NCBI RefSeq assembly: GCF_947500325.1
Contig: NZ_CANMRQ010000005.1
Location: 1 to 64,000, forward strand
Direction: 5' to 3'
DNA from: an uncultured Lacinutrix sp.
Lineage (GTDB): Bacteria > Bacteroidota > Bacteroidia > Flavobacteriales > Flavobacteriaceae
Length of the DNA stretch: 64,000 nt
Shown: one piece after another, positions 48,851-58,284 of the stretch
Layout: every line of letters begins with the position of its first letter
Numbering within the stretch: position 1 is the first letter of the stretch
The notes under the pieces: model-generated
Seen by the model: the letters and a program-made list of their open reading frames with translations, nothing else
Told to the model about the DNA's origin: nothing
Database searches by the model: none
Translations under genes and position numbers: made by a program

Positions 48851-51800
48851 TTAATTTTTAAAAATCATCAGGTTATCTTTTTCATCTTCAAGAATAAAAC
48901 CTAATTTTTTTATAGCACTAGCATATAAAGTTCGACTTTCTTTTATTAATATAAAAATAGATATCGATTTTGACATTCTTTTTATCTCGTCATCAGTTAT
49001 ATATTCTGAGTTTAGAATTACCACTTCTGATGCTTTTTCTTCTAATTCTGTTATACTATCAACAATAGAAATTTTATAATGATTATTCGTTATAAAACTA
49101 TTTTTTATTATAGCTGCTACCTCTTTATTCTCTATATAAGTAGTAATCTCGCGATCTGGTCTATCTATGGTCAACAAAAAATCTAATTGTCCAGAATCTT
49201 TAGAAACATGAATTATTTTAGCTTTATCTGGTATAGCATTTAATATAGCTTTATAAGTAGAAGCGTTACTTTTTAAATCTTCTTTTACTTTAGAATATAA
49301 AGTATCACCTTTATAACTATAATCTTCAAGAACTACCTGATGAAAATATTCATCATATTCTATTTCGTTTCTTAGTACATCAAATTCAGATCTAAAATGC
49401 GCTCCAATTTTTCTTGCTCTTTCTGAATAGTTTTTACCAAATGTTTTATCCTCAGGAGAAATTCTATCTAAAATTTTAAGTGTTATGCTTCCGTTTTTAA
49501 TAACAAAACTTCCTTTAGGTAACACTTCTGAATTACCATGGATAAGTACTGGAATGATATCCAGATTAAATTGTTCTGCTAAATAAAAGGCGCCTTTATG
49601 AAAACGTTTTATCTTGTTTGTATTAGATCGTGTTCCTTCTGGAAAAGCAATTAAACTATAGCCTTGATCTATTTTCTTTTGTAAATGGGAGACACTGTTT
49701 TCAATACCACTAGAAACTGGATAAAAACCAGCTAATTTAACAGCTTTTCCAAAAATTGGTGAATTATAAACCCAATCATTTACTAAAAAAATAAGCTTTG
49801 GATATAACATTCCAACTGCCAAAATATCTAAAAAAGAAGTGTGATTGGCTATTATAAAAGCTTGCTTTTTAAAGGTTTCTTTATTTGGATTAACTATTTT
49901 TTTATCTACAAACCAATTAGTGTATAAAACCGACTTTTTAAAAGAAGATAATATCTTATGAAACCATTTCATCTTAGTTTCTTCTTTTAAAGGAATCAAT
50001 TTAACCAACACAACACTTAACACAGAAAGTAATGCACCACCAATACCAAAATACCCAAACGATATTACAGAATGTATTAATAAACGTAATGTTATTGGTC
50101 TTTTATTTTTACTTCCAATAAAAAGCTTAAATAATAATGGTTGTATTGTAAATGCAATAATTAAAGCAGATAAAATACCCACAATAGATACTAAAGCAAT
50201 AGAATGTAATGCCGGATGTTTAGCAAAAATTAAGACACCAACACCCAATATTGTAGTAATTACAGATAATATAATAGAAATTTTATGTGTTGGTAATGCT
50301 TTTTCTCCTGTGTGATATTCATGAAGTAAACCGTTAGTAATAAATATGCAATAGTCTACACCCAAGCCAAAAATAAAAGTCGAAATAATTATATTAAAAA
50401 TATTAAACTTAATATCTAATAACCCCATTAAACCAATAGTAATAAACCAAGTCAATGCAATTGGAATACTTGTCACTAAGGTTAATGACATACTCTTATA
50501 ATACAGAAACAATAATGCCAAAACGACAATCAATGAGTATAGTACTAATTTATTAAAGTCGTTTTTAAGATTACCTAAAAAGGTCTCATTCATTTGTTGG
50601 CGATCTATAACAACAGTTTCTGGATTATTTTCAAAGACTGAAACAACTTCTTTAAGTTGGCTTTCTTTTACTTTTACTAATGTAGTAACTGTTGTAAAAT
50701 CTGCTTTAGATGTAATATAATCCTCAGCTGAGACCATTTTTAACTCTTTATAATCTTCTATAGATAATGGTATAAATTCTGAATCTAAAAAGTTATAAAA
50801 TTGATTAAATGTTTTTGGTTTAAAACCATGAATATTCCCACTTGTTATTAGGTTTTCTTTAGCTGTTTTTTTTCTAACTAAAGTCCAAAACTGTTGCCAA
50901 TCTTCAATTTTCTTTTTCTGAAATTCTTCAGACTTAACCAAAGTACCAATAGAACTAAACTCAATAATTTTATCTTCAGTTTTTAATTTTTTAAGTGTAT
51001 TAAAAATAGTATCATTAACTTTAAAAGCAGTTTCGTTTGAGTCTCCAAAGGCAGCGATATAAAGTGATTTTGAAGATAAATTTGTAAGCGCATCTATATG
51101 TTTTTCTGCATTTACAAATTCTTCCGCTTGATAGTTTAATGTTGCTAGATCATTATTAAATTTTACTTTATTATAAGTAAATAAGCTTATTACAAATAGT
51201 GCAAAAACTACTATTATGAAGCCTTTATTTTTATGCAAACTATAAGATGCTATTCTATCAAGGATAGTTGTTTTAGAATTGTTTCTAGCTTTTTTAGAAT
51301 ACACTTGAGGTATAAATATTAAAGCAAATATTGATGCACTTATAACACTAACTGCAGCAAAAATTCCTAAATCTTGTAGTGCTTGAGATTGTAAAAATAA
51401 TAAGCATAAAAAAGCTAATGCAGTTGTTAGACTGCTCATTAAAATAGGCTTTGCTATATCTTTATACAAAGACTCAATATTATTATTACTTCTAATATGT
51501 GTTAAAATGTGTAATGAATAGTCCAGTGTTACTCCCAATAAAACAGAACCAATACCTAAAGAAATAGCCGATACTTTTGTTCTTATTAAAAACAAAATAG
51601 ACATAGCAACTAAACCTCCAAAAATAGTTGGAATAAACAATATAATTGGTACAGTGAGTTTTTTATAAAACAGAATTAAAATAATGAGTAAAACTGTAAG
51701 GGCAATACTTACTGTAAACTGTATGTCTTTTTTTATTTGATTAGCGTTAGCAACTGCTATTAAAGCGCCTCCAAAATATTCAAGTTCTACTTTATTAACA

Positions 51801-52528
51801 TTATTCTTATTTAAATTCGTTTTTAAGTTATCTAGAATTTTTGCGAACACAGTATTCTTATCTGTTTCACTAGATTCATATTTAGGTGTAATAAATAACA
51901 GTAAGTTGTTATTATCCTTAGTAATTAAAAAACCATTATTTAATTTAAAATCATCTCCAAAACTTAATGTTTTTAAATGCTCTAATCCTAAAAAAGATAG
52001 CCCCAGAGGATCTTTTAAGATTGTTTTTTTTGCAATAATACCAGATGGAGATATTAATGTTTTGTAGTTATTATTTGTAATCGCTTGTATACTATCTGCT
52101 ATTAATTTTTGCTCAATAATTTTATAATCTGAAGGCTCTAAAAATAGTGGTAAATTATTATACACAAAATCAATAGTATTAAGAGCATCTTCATCTTCAA
52201 CTTGTCCTTGAATTTGCTTAACAAATGCTGATGCACTACTATTTACACTATCAATAAAAATAGAAGCTACTTGAGTTAAATCATTAGCAGTACCGCTACT
52301 TTGACGTTTAAAGTTTACAATAATTTTATCTGCAAAATTTACATTCTTTAGTACTTTTTGAAATTTTTCAGATTTAGAATTTGTAGGAATTAATTTGGTA
52401 ATATCTTCTTCGAAAGTAATTTTAAAAGCTAGAAATACTAGACCAAAAACCAAGAGAAGTATAGCAAAAAGAGAAATGATTTTTTGCTTTCGTATTGTTT
52501 TATATATATTATAAAACACCTTATCCAT
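48851..52528 (-). CDS. MMPL/RND exporter fused to a PlsC-type acyltransferase and a C-terminal domain
   Basis: A 1,225-residue protein. Residues ~1-840 form an MMPL-type RND exporter with two six-helix halves and two large periplasmic loops (GVTLDYSLHILTHIRSN and FGLGVDYCIFITNGLLHEY mark the two transmembrane bundles). Residues ~870-1060 are a lysophospholipid acyltransferase: HX4D motif His896-Asp901 (NHTSFLD) and FPEGTR (962-967). Residues ~1090-1225 resemble a degenerate methyltransferase-like Rossmann fold. In aryl-polyene clusters the exporter and acyltransferase are usually separate genes; here they are one polypeptide, presumably acylating and exporting the pigment lipid. Confidence 0.85.
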   Translation of the reverse strand: MDKVFYNIYKTIRKQKIISLFAILLLVFGLVFLAFKITFEEDITKLIPTNSKSEKFQKVLKNVNFADKIIVNFKRQSSGTANDLTQVASIFIDSVNSSASAFVKQIQGQVEDEDALNTIDFVYNNLPLFLEPSDYKIIEQKLIADSIQAITNNNYKTLISPSGIIAKKTILKDPLGLSFLGLEHLKTLSFGDDFKLNNGFLITKDNNNLLLFITPKYESSETDKNTVFAKILDNLKTNLNKNNVNKVELEYFGGALIAVANANQIKKDIQFTVSIALTVLLIILILFYKKLTVPIILFIPTIFGGLVAMSILFLIRTKVSAISLGIGSVLLGVTLDYSLHILTHIRSNNNIESLYKDIAKPILMSSLTTALAFLCLLFLQSQALQDLGIFAAVSVISASIFALIFIPQVYSKKARNNSKTTILDRIASYSLHKNKGFIIVVFALFVISLFTYNKVKFNNDLATLNYQAEEFVNAEKHIDALTNLSSKSLYIAAFGDSNETAFKVNDTIFNTLKKLKTEDKIIEFSSIGTLVKSEEFQKKKIEDWQQFWTLVRKKTAKENLITSGNIHGFKPKTFNQFYNFLDSEFIPLSIEDYKELKMVSAEDYITSKADFTTVTTLVKVKESQLKEVVSVFENNPETVVIDRQQMNETFLGNLKNDFNKLVLYSLIVVLALLFLYYKSMSLTLVTSIPIALTWFITIGLMGLLDIKFNIFNIIISTFIFGLGVDYCIFITNGLLHEYHTGEKALPTHKISIILSVITTILGVGVLIFAKHPALHSIALVSIVGILSALIIAFTIQPLLFKLFIGSKNKRPITLRLLIHSVISFGYFGIGGALLSVLSVVLVKLIPLKEETKMKWFHKILSSFKKSVLYTNWFVDKKIVNPNKETFKKQAFIIANHTSFLDILAVGMLYPKLIFLVNDWVYNSPIFGKAVKLAGFYPVSSGIENSVSHLQKKIDQGYSLIAFPEGTRSNTNKIKRFHKGAFYLAEQFNLDIIPVLIHGNSEVLPKGSFVIKNGSITLKILDRISPEDKTFGKNYSERARKIGAHFRSEFDVLRNEIEYDEYFHQVVLEDYSYKGDTLYSKVKEDLKSNASTYKAILNAIPDKAKIIHVSKDSGQLDFLLTIDRPDREITTYIENKEVAAIIKNSFITNNHYKISIVDSITELEEKASEVVILNSEYITDDEIKRMSKSISIFILIKESRTLYASAIKKLGFILEDEKDNLMIFKN

Positions 52529-53717
52529 TGTCTAAAGCAATCGTTTTTTTATTTAGGATATTTAAAATAATATAACCAATACCTCCAGAAATAACTGCGC
52601 AAATAATTGCTAAAGAAAAACTACCAATTAAGTAACTTTTTAAATGTGAAACCACTTCAAAATTATCAATCATTTCACTCATTGTTTGATTATTTTCTGC
52701 ACCCGAGATAAACTGACCTAATTTAACACTAGCGTATAATATAAATGGAATAAATGGTGGTAAACTAACATTTGAAAATGCAAAAGCAATGGCTTTATTT
52801 AACCCAAGAGATACTGATAAGAATAAAACTAAAATAGTATGGAATCCCCAAAAAGGAGAAATACCAATAAAAACGCCTAAAGCTATCGATAATGCTTTTT
52901 TTATAGGGGAATCATTTTGCCCTATAAGATCTTCTACAAAGAAACGTTTAATGCCTTTTTTTTTTAATGCTCTAAAGAACTGTCTTGGCTTATAAAAAAA
53001 TATGGCTAAAATCACAAAGTAAGTATTTAATATACTTATTCTAGTAAAATCTTTAAATGGTCTAAAATGTGAAACACGTTCATTTTTATCGTATAACACT
53101 TTTACTGGCACATTAAATACATTAACACCTTTCCAAGCTGCTTTTACGATTATTTCAATTTCGTATTCAAACTTATTAGTAATTAATTTTAATGCATTAA
53201 CAGCTTTTAAATTATATAATCTATATCCAGATTGTGTGTCTGTTAACTTAATTCCTGTTTCAAACCAGTACCAGAAATTGGAAAATTTATGTCCAAAGCT
53301 ACTTTTACCTGGAATATTTGCTTGCTCCATATTTCTTGCCCCAACAATAATGACATTATCATTTTCAGCATTTTCTAATCCAGTAATAAATTCGTGTAGG
53401 TCATCTGGGTAATGTTGCCCATCAGAATCTATAGTAATAGCATGTTTATATCCTAAACTTTCAGCTTTTTTAAAACCTTCTCGCAATGCATTACCTTTTC
53501 CTTTATTTTTTGGAATGTGCAACTGTTCAATGTCTGGGTAAGTCTTTAAAATATTTATAGTAGAATCTGTAGCACCATCATTAACGATAAGTAGATTATC
53601 TGTATAACTCAAAACACCATCAATGACACGTTTTAACGTATGCTCATTATTGTATGTTGGTATTAACACACATATATTAAGTGCTTTGAATTTTAGATTA
53701 ATTAGCTTGTTTTCCAC
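52521..53717 (-). CDS. GT2 glycosyltransferase-DUF2062 fusion
   Basis: A 398-residue protein. Residues ~13-230 form a GT2 domain (NICVLIPTYNNEHTLKRVIDGVLSYTDNLLIVNDGATDST, DSDGQHYPDDL, TQSGYRLYN), like dolichol-phosphate mannose synthases. Residues ~265-398 form a DUF2062 membrane domain (IKKALSIALGVFIGISPFWGFHTILVLFLSVSLGLNKAIAF). It probably glycosylates a lipid at the inner membrane. It overlaps the exporter gene by 8 bp. Both domains are recurrent in aryl-polyene clusters. Confidence 0.84.
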   Translation of the reverse strand: MENKLINLKFKALNICVLIPTYNNEHTLKRVIDGVLSYTDNLLIVNDGATDSTINILKTYPDIEQLHIPKNKGKGNALREGFKKAESLGYKHAITIDSDGQHYPDDLHEFITGLENAENDNVIIVGARNMEQANIPGKSSFGHKFSNFWYWFETGIKLTDTQSGYRLYNLKAVNALKLITNKFEYEIEIIVKAAWKGVNVFNVPVKVLYDKNERVSHFRPFKDFTRISILNTYFVILAIFFYKPRQFFRALKKKGIKRFFVEDLIGQNDSPIKKALSIALGVFIGISPFWGFHTILVLFLSVSLGLNKAIAFAFSNVSLPPFIPFILYASVKLGQFISGAENNQTMSEMIDNFEVVSHLKSYLIGSFSLAIICAVISGGIGYIILNILNKKTIALDNG

Positions 53718-53772
53718 CTTGGTAGATTAATTTCTTAAGAAGTGTAAAATTAAGGTTTTTTTTATTGATTTG

Positions 53773-54261
53773 CTATTGCAGTTTTTTCTTTTCTTCTTCA
53801 GTAAAACCTTTAGATTTCATGATGTAATCTTTAATATGCGATTTAAGATGATTATCTCTAATCTGTTTAAATTGACTTAAAATAAAGTGTTTATCTTCAG
53901 CTATTTTACCTTTATATTTTAAAAGTTTTGGTGTATTTTCTTGAATGCTTAATCGTATAAAACGTGCTTCAATATTATTTGGCTCCTTTTTTATAGCAAA
54001 TTCTAATAATTCTACACCTTTAATAAAACCAGTTTTTTTCTCTTTAATTGTTTTCTTTCCTTTAGCTAGCATTGCAATAGATGCTCCTTTATATGCTACA
54101 AAAACTGCTTTGTCTGTTTTTTTTACAGTACTTACTAATTTATAGAATGCTTCAACTTTAGTATTATCTTCTCCTGCCGCTCTATAAGCTGTACGTACTT
54201 CTTTTACATTTAAAGACTTAAATGCAAATATTGATACTATTAAAAGAAGAAAATATTTCAT
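53773..54261 (-). CDS. secreted TPR-like protein of the pigment cluster
   Basis: A 162-residue protein with an N-terminal hydrophobic signal (MKYFLLLIVSIFAFKS) and predominantly helical, TPR-like sequence (KTGFIKGVELLEFAIKKEPNNIEARFIRLSIQE). Highly basic C-terminus (KSKGFTEEEKKKLQ). No catalytic motif. Its place between the glycosyltransferase and the dehydratase suggests an accessory role in the envelope. Confidence 0.6.
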   Translation of the reverse strand: MKYFLLLIVSIFAFKSLNVKEVRTAYRAAGEDNTKVEAFYKLVSTVKKTDKAVFVAYKGASIAMLAKGKKTIKEKKTGFIKGVELLEFAIKKEPNNIEARFIRLSIQENTPKLLKYKGKIAEDKHFILSQFKQIRDNHLKSHIKDYIMKSKGFTEEEKKKLQ

Positions 54262-54273
54262 ATTTATTACGTT

Positions 54274-54639
54274 TTATTTTACAATAAAATGTGTATTCAA
54301 TTTTAATGCCACTGTATCTTCAAACTTAGTTACATTTTTCACTTTGTAACCATCTTCTACTTTAGAAACATTTAAAGTTAATTCTAAATCAGGCGTTTTT
54401 TCTGGGTTAATAATCGCCATAAATTTAATATTGCTGGATGTTTGCATAAACAGTTTTTCACTAACCACTTCCTCTGTTATTTCCTTGATTATTTGCATCA
54501 TACAAACACCGGGAGTTACAGGGTTATTAGGAAAATGCCCATTAAATATATTATGATCTTTATTTATAGTAATATTTGCAGTTGTAGTATTATCAACTGT
54601 TTCGATAGTATTTACTTTATAGAAGTCTTGTAATTGCAT
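54274..54639 (-). CDS. FabZ-like hotdog dehydratase
   Basis: A 121-residue hotdog-fold protein with GHFPNNPVTPGV (His35), the FabA/FabZ active-site histidine motif. The acidic residue that normally follows in PGVxxxE is a glutamine here (Gln49 in PGVCMMQ), if my alignment is right, so dehydratase activity is uncertain. In aryl-polyene synthesis the dehydratase forms the conjugated double bonds after each ketosynthase/ketoreductase cycle. Confidence 0.78.
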   Translation of the reverse strand: MQLQDFYKVNTIETVDNTTTANITINKDHNIFNGHFPNNPVTPGVCMMQIIKEITEEVVSEKLFMQTSSNIKFMAIINPEKTPDLELTLNVSKVEDGYKVKNVTKFEDTVALKLNTHFIVK

Positions 54640-54640
54640 A

Positions 54641-55252
54641 TTAAAAATCGAATTTATAAGCTGCTCCTATTTGGAATACAGAGTTAGTATAATAATAATC
54701 AACATCATTATAAGTAGAAGAATCATATGTATCCTCTACATCAATAACACCTTGTTTATAACGCGCTTCAATGGCTAAGCCAAATGGAAACTCATAACCA
54801 ATACCTCCAAAGAAAGATAAATCTATTGGTGTACTATTAAAATTAGTATCATTTACAATGATATCAATAGAAGGTCCAACAATAAAATGAAAACCATGGT
54901 CTTTAGCCATAACAAAAAATTTATTTGCAATTCCTAAAGATAAGTATTGTAGGTCTATATCTTCTTCAATTCTATTATTTGTAAAAAAAGGATCGTTTAG
55001 ATTAATAGACAATGTTCTATTTACAGTTGCTCCTTGTTGAGAATAACCTGTTTCGATTTGTAGTTCATAGAAACGTGTGAAATCGAAATTTACAAATAGA
55101 CCTCCATTAATTCCTGTTATAGATTCAGCATTATCTAAACCTTGTAATCTAGAATTATTTAATCCTAATTTCACACCTGGTCTAATTTTTATTTGAGCTA
55201 TTGTAGATGATGAAACTACAAAAAAAGCTAAAAGCACTATTATTTTTTTCAT
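54641..55252 (-). CDS. outer-membrane beta-barrel protein (OmpA-like barrel)
   Basis: A 203-residue protein with signal peptide (IVLLAFFVVSSSTIAQ) and an eight-stranded porin-like barrel of the Bacteroidota OMP_b-brl type: IRPGVKLGLNNSRLQG, YELQIETGYSQQGATVN, FFGGIGYEFPFGLAIEARYKQG and a C-terminal NSVFQIGAAYKFDF ending in Phe. It probably forms an outer-membrane barrel accepting or storing the pigment, which is an inference. Confidence 0.78.
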   Translation of the reverse strand: MKKIIVLLAFFVVSSSTIAQIKIRPGVKLGLNNSRLQGLDNAESITGINGGLFVNFDFTRFYELQIETGYSQQGATVNRTLSINLNDPFFTNNRIEEDIDLQYLSLGIANKFFVMAKDHGFHFIVGPSIDIIVNDTNFNSTPIDLSFFGGIGYEFPFGLAIEARYKQGVIDVEDTYDSSTYNDVDYYYTNSVFQIGAAYKFDF

Positions 55253-55253
55253 T

Positions 55254-55862
55254 TTAATTGATTGATTTAAGATTGATTTTAAGTTTTATATTATTATGTT
55301 TTATTTCTATTTTTTTTGCAATATTATCACTAATTTCTGAAAACGTAAAGATGATTTTCTCTTTTCCTCCTTTTGCATTTATAATTTTATTTAAATACTC
55401 CTTTTTATAGTAATAATGTGGCTTCTTGTTTAAAATAGTTTTATAAACAGAGTTGTTATTAGTTGCATATTCTTCTATAGTATTTAAATTTTCAGTAATT
55501 AACACTCGAAAATCTTTTTCTAAAATATTGATTAATATTTTTCTATCTAAAGCTTCTAAAATTGAGTTTACCTTAAAATCGCTTTCTTTATATGAAAAAT
55601 CGAACAGTTTATTACCCATTTCTGTAGTAAACACAATACGATGTTCTACTTTAGAAATCTTTTTTACTATAAAAAGACCTCCAAACGTATTATCATAGAC
55701 TTCAATATTAGCTTTATACACATAGTCTTTATCTAAACTCGAAAAATAAGGATTTTGTATGACAGAGTTTTTAATGTCTACAGATTCTAAATTATACTTC
55801 TTGGTATAAGAACCACATGAAAACAATAAAATAAACGAAATACTAATGAGCAAATACCTCAT
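55254..55862 (-). CDS. lipoprotein of unknown function in the pigment cluster
   Basis: A 202-residue lipoprotein (FILLFSCGSY, Cys16). Predominantly beta, with VKKISKVEHRIVFTTEMGNKLFDFSYKES; a general resemblance to LolB-like receptors is conceivable because a LolA-like gene overlaps it upstream by 20 bp, but I see no decisive signature. Confidence 0.6.
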   Translation of the reverse strand: MRYLLISISFILLFSCGSYTKKYNLESVDIKNSVIQNPYFSSLDKDYVYKANIEVYDNTFGGLFIVKKISKVEHRIVFTTEMGNKLFDFSYKESDFKVNSILEALDRKILINILEKDFRVLITENLNTIEEYATNNNSVYKTILNKKPHYYYKKEYLNKIINAKGGKEKIIFTFSEISDNIAKKIEIKHNNIKLKINLKSIN

Positions 55863-56460
55863 TTGGAAGTGTTTTGTTTAGTACTTTATTACTAAAAACA
55901 ATTTTTGTATAATCGTCTGAGGGTTCAATCATTTTCACTTCAACTACATCTCCTTTAGCATTAAAAGTTATATGAAATGATTTAATATATTTTGCCATTT
56001 TTTCTTCCTTTGGATTAAAATGAACTAAACTATTTTTTCCATCAACATAATATGTAATATTGAAAGCATTATCATCAAACATATCACCTTTAACACTTGC
56101 TATTATTAAACCATTAAGCTGTTTAAACATTTTGTTAGACCCAATATCTATTTTACTTTTATTCCCATTATCATTAATATAGAGTTTTTCTTCCTTAAAA
56201 ACTATAGCATAAGAAAAAGGGTCTACATATTCCCATTTTACCAAATCTGGAGCTTTAAATGATAATTTCCCAGAGGTTTTTATATCATTATTTAAAAAAT
56301 CCAAATGCTTGTATTGTATAAAATCACTAGTAATGGTTTGCGACGTTTTAGACAATGCTTTCACTTTAGATTGTAATGCTTTGGCATTAACAGGATCCAT
56401 TTTTGTTTGTGCCTGTATAGCAAAAACAGATAAAAAGAAAATAAAAAACAGATTACGCAT
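55843..56460 (-). CDS. LolA-like periplasmic lipid carrier
   Basis: A 205-residue protein with signal peptide (FFLSVFAIQAQ) and the LolA fold: TSDFIQYKHLDFLNNDIKTSGKLSFKAPDLVKWEYVDPFSYAIVFKEEKLYIND. Aryl-polyene clusters carry such a carrier, probably to move the pigment lipid from the exporter across the periplasm. Overlaps both neighbouring genes, so translation is coupled. Confidence 0.82.
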   Translation of the reverse strand: MRNLFFIFFLSVFAIQAQTKMDPVNAKALQSKVKALSKTSQTITSDFIQYKHLDFLNNDIKTSGKLSFKAPDLVKWEYVDPFSYAIVFKEEKLYINDNGNKSKIDIGSNKMFKQLNGLIIASVKGDMFDDNAFNITYYVDGKNSLVHFNPKEEKMAKYIKSFHITFNAKGDVVEVKMIEPSDDYTKIVFSNKVLNKTLPNEVFAH

Positions 56461-57226
56461 AGGCTTTAATATCTAAGAGTGTATCAATTGTAACAGACTC
56501 TATATTTCGTTCATGCAAAAATAGCAATAACTGTTCCAAAACCACTAATGTTTTTGTACTGCTATCGTGTAACAAAATAATATCTCCTTTTTGAAGTTTT
56601 CTAGTAATCTTTTGAATGATGAAATCTGCAGATAAAATAGAAGTGTCAAACGAACGATTATTCCAACCTATGCTTTGCATATTAAGTTTTTTTATCGCTC
56701 TACCTATTTGCGGGTTTGTAACTCCAAAAGCTGGACGATAGAGCTTCATTTCTAAACCACAGTTTTGTTTTACAATACTGTTTGTTTTACTTAATTCGGA
56801 AAGCACTTGTTTCGTACTAAAAAAACCAAATCCTTTAGCATGAGAATAGGTGTGATTACCTACTGTATGCCCTTGAGAAATAATAACATTAAATAGTTCT
56901 GGGTATTTTTCAATTTTATTACCAATGCAAAAAAAAGTTGCTTTAGCATTATATTTTTTAAGAAGTTCTAAAACCAGTGATGTATACTCTTCATTTGGTC
57001 CATCATCGAAAGTAATAGCTACTTGATTATTTTTTATATTCTTATTTGAGTTTAATGACTTTAAATGATAATTCCAATCAATATTAAAAGATCCTAGTGC
57101 AGTAATAATTAGCCAAAACACTAACCAAATTAAAAGCACATAAATAGGAAAACCATCAACAAAAAACAATATAGTACCGCCAATTAAAACGGTTAAAAAG
57201 AATATATCTATTTTCTTTTTTAGCAT
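56453..57226 (-). CDS. membrane-anchored polysaccharide deacetylase (NodB fold)
   Basis: A 257-residue protein: two N-terminal hydrophobic helices (~9-45) and a NodB domain with TFDDGP (Asp74, Asp75), metal-binding His125 and His129 in HTYSH, RPAFGV and a C-terminal LLHDSS. These are the five carbohydrate-esterase 4 motifs. It would deacetylate an N- or O-acetylated sugar outside the membrane. Overlaps the next gene by 7 bp. Confidence 0.82.
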   Translation of the reverse strand: MLKKKIDIFFLTVLIGGTILFFVDGFPIYVLLIWLVFWLIITALGSFNIDWNYHLKSLNSNKNIKNNQVAITFDDGPNEEYTSLVLELLKKYNAKATFFCIGNKIEKYPELFNVIISQGHTVGNHTYSHAKGFGFFSTKQVLSELSKTNSIVKQNCGLEMKLYRPAFGVTNPQIGRAIKKLNMQSIGWNNRSFDTSILSADFIIQKITRKLQKGDIILLHDSSTKTLVVLEQLLLFLHERNIESVTIDTLLDIKAYA

Positions 57227-58284
57227 TGTTTCAATATTGTGAAACTATGGTTTTTTCCACGATATTGGTTGTATAATAATATAGTTTTAAACTTTGAAGT
57301 TTCTGTTATATTTAGTTTTACAGCTTCTGGCAGTATTTGAGATTTTATAATTCTAGCACCTAACCATAAACCAAATGATGACGCTGTATTAAATTCACCA
57401 CTTATATGTTTGTAATATATTTGCTGAATATCTTTAAAGGTTTTGGACGTTAATTTATTGTAATATCCATCGAAATTAACATCTCCATTATTTCCTAAAA
57501 TAATAGCATCAATAGAAGATGCCTCAATATTGTTTTCTTCTAAGAATCGTATTGCTTCTTCATTTACAGATTCTTCATCTAAAGTATTATAAGTATTTAA
57601 AGCAACAACTTCTGCATAAGATGACTCTTGCTTTTCATTTTTTAAAACAAAAAAACCAGCGCCTTCTCCAAATACACAACCCTGGGTTTTACTTTCTAGT
57701 AATGCATTAGAATTTATATTTTCTGATTTAATATGGTTTACCAACTTATGAATAGCTACAGTATGATCTCCAAGTTCATCTACGCCTCCAACCAAAATAG
57801 CTTTGGCTTCGTCTAATTCTAACTGCATTTTTGCATCTAACAAAGCCGATTCAAACGAAATACCAGAATGTACATAAGTAAAATTATAACCTTTACAACC
57901 TAACTCTAAAGCTATTTGACCGCCAACTGTATTATGTGTTGATTGTATAAAAGCTGTTGGCGTTAAAAATTGCTCATCATTATCTATAATTGCGCTTACA
58001 AATTTTTCAGAATCTCGAACGCATCCCATTCCCGTTCCTGTTATAATCGCATCTACATTTTCTAAACCAGATTCTTTTAAAGCCAATTTTGAAGCAACTA
58101 CTCCCATTTTTATTCCTTTTGCCATACGGCGAGCTGCAGCTGGCGGAATAAAATCTTTATAAACAGGGTTTACCACATTAATAACATTTGCATCATACTC
58201 AATTAATTCTTCTAAAAACTGAGTGTTATCAAATGTTTTTTGAGGAGTAATAGCGCAAACGCTGTTGATATATACTTTTTTCAT
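57220..58284 (-). CDS. catalytically dead ketosynthase (chain-length-factor-like)
   Basis: A 354-residue KAS I/II-fold protein lacking the catalytic triad: the cysteine position in the TACSS motif aligns with His139 in FTYVHSGIS, the HGTGT histidine with LGNNGDVNFD, and the second histidine with FNTASSFG. Shorter than active family members (about 410). It is therefore probably the chain-length-factor partner of the ketosynthase encoded immediately upstream (58,284); the two genes touch. Confidence 0.78.
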   Translation of the reverse strand: MKKVYINSVCAITPQKTFDNTQFLEELIEYDANVINVVNPVYKDFIPPAAARRMAKGIKMGVVASKLALKESGLENVDAIITGTGMGCVRDSEKFVSAIIDNDEQFLTPTAFIQSTHNTVGGQIALELGCKGYNFTYVHSGISFESALLDAKMQLELDEAKAILVGGVDELGDHTVAIHKLVNHIKSENINSNALLESKTQGCVFGEGAGFFVLKNEKQESSYAEVVALNTYNTLDEESVNEEAIRFLEENNIEASSIDAIILGNNGDVNFDGYYNKLTSKTFKDIQQIYYKHISGEFNTASSFGLWLGARIIKSQILPEAVKLNITETSKFKTILLYNQYRGKNHSFTILKQC

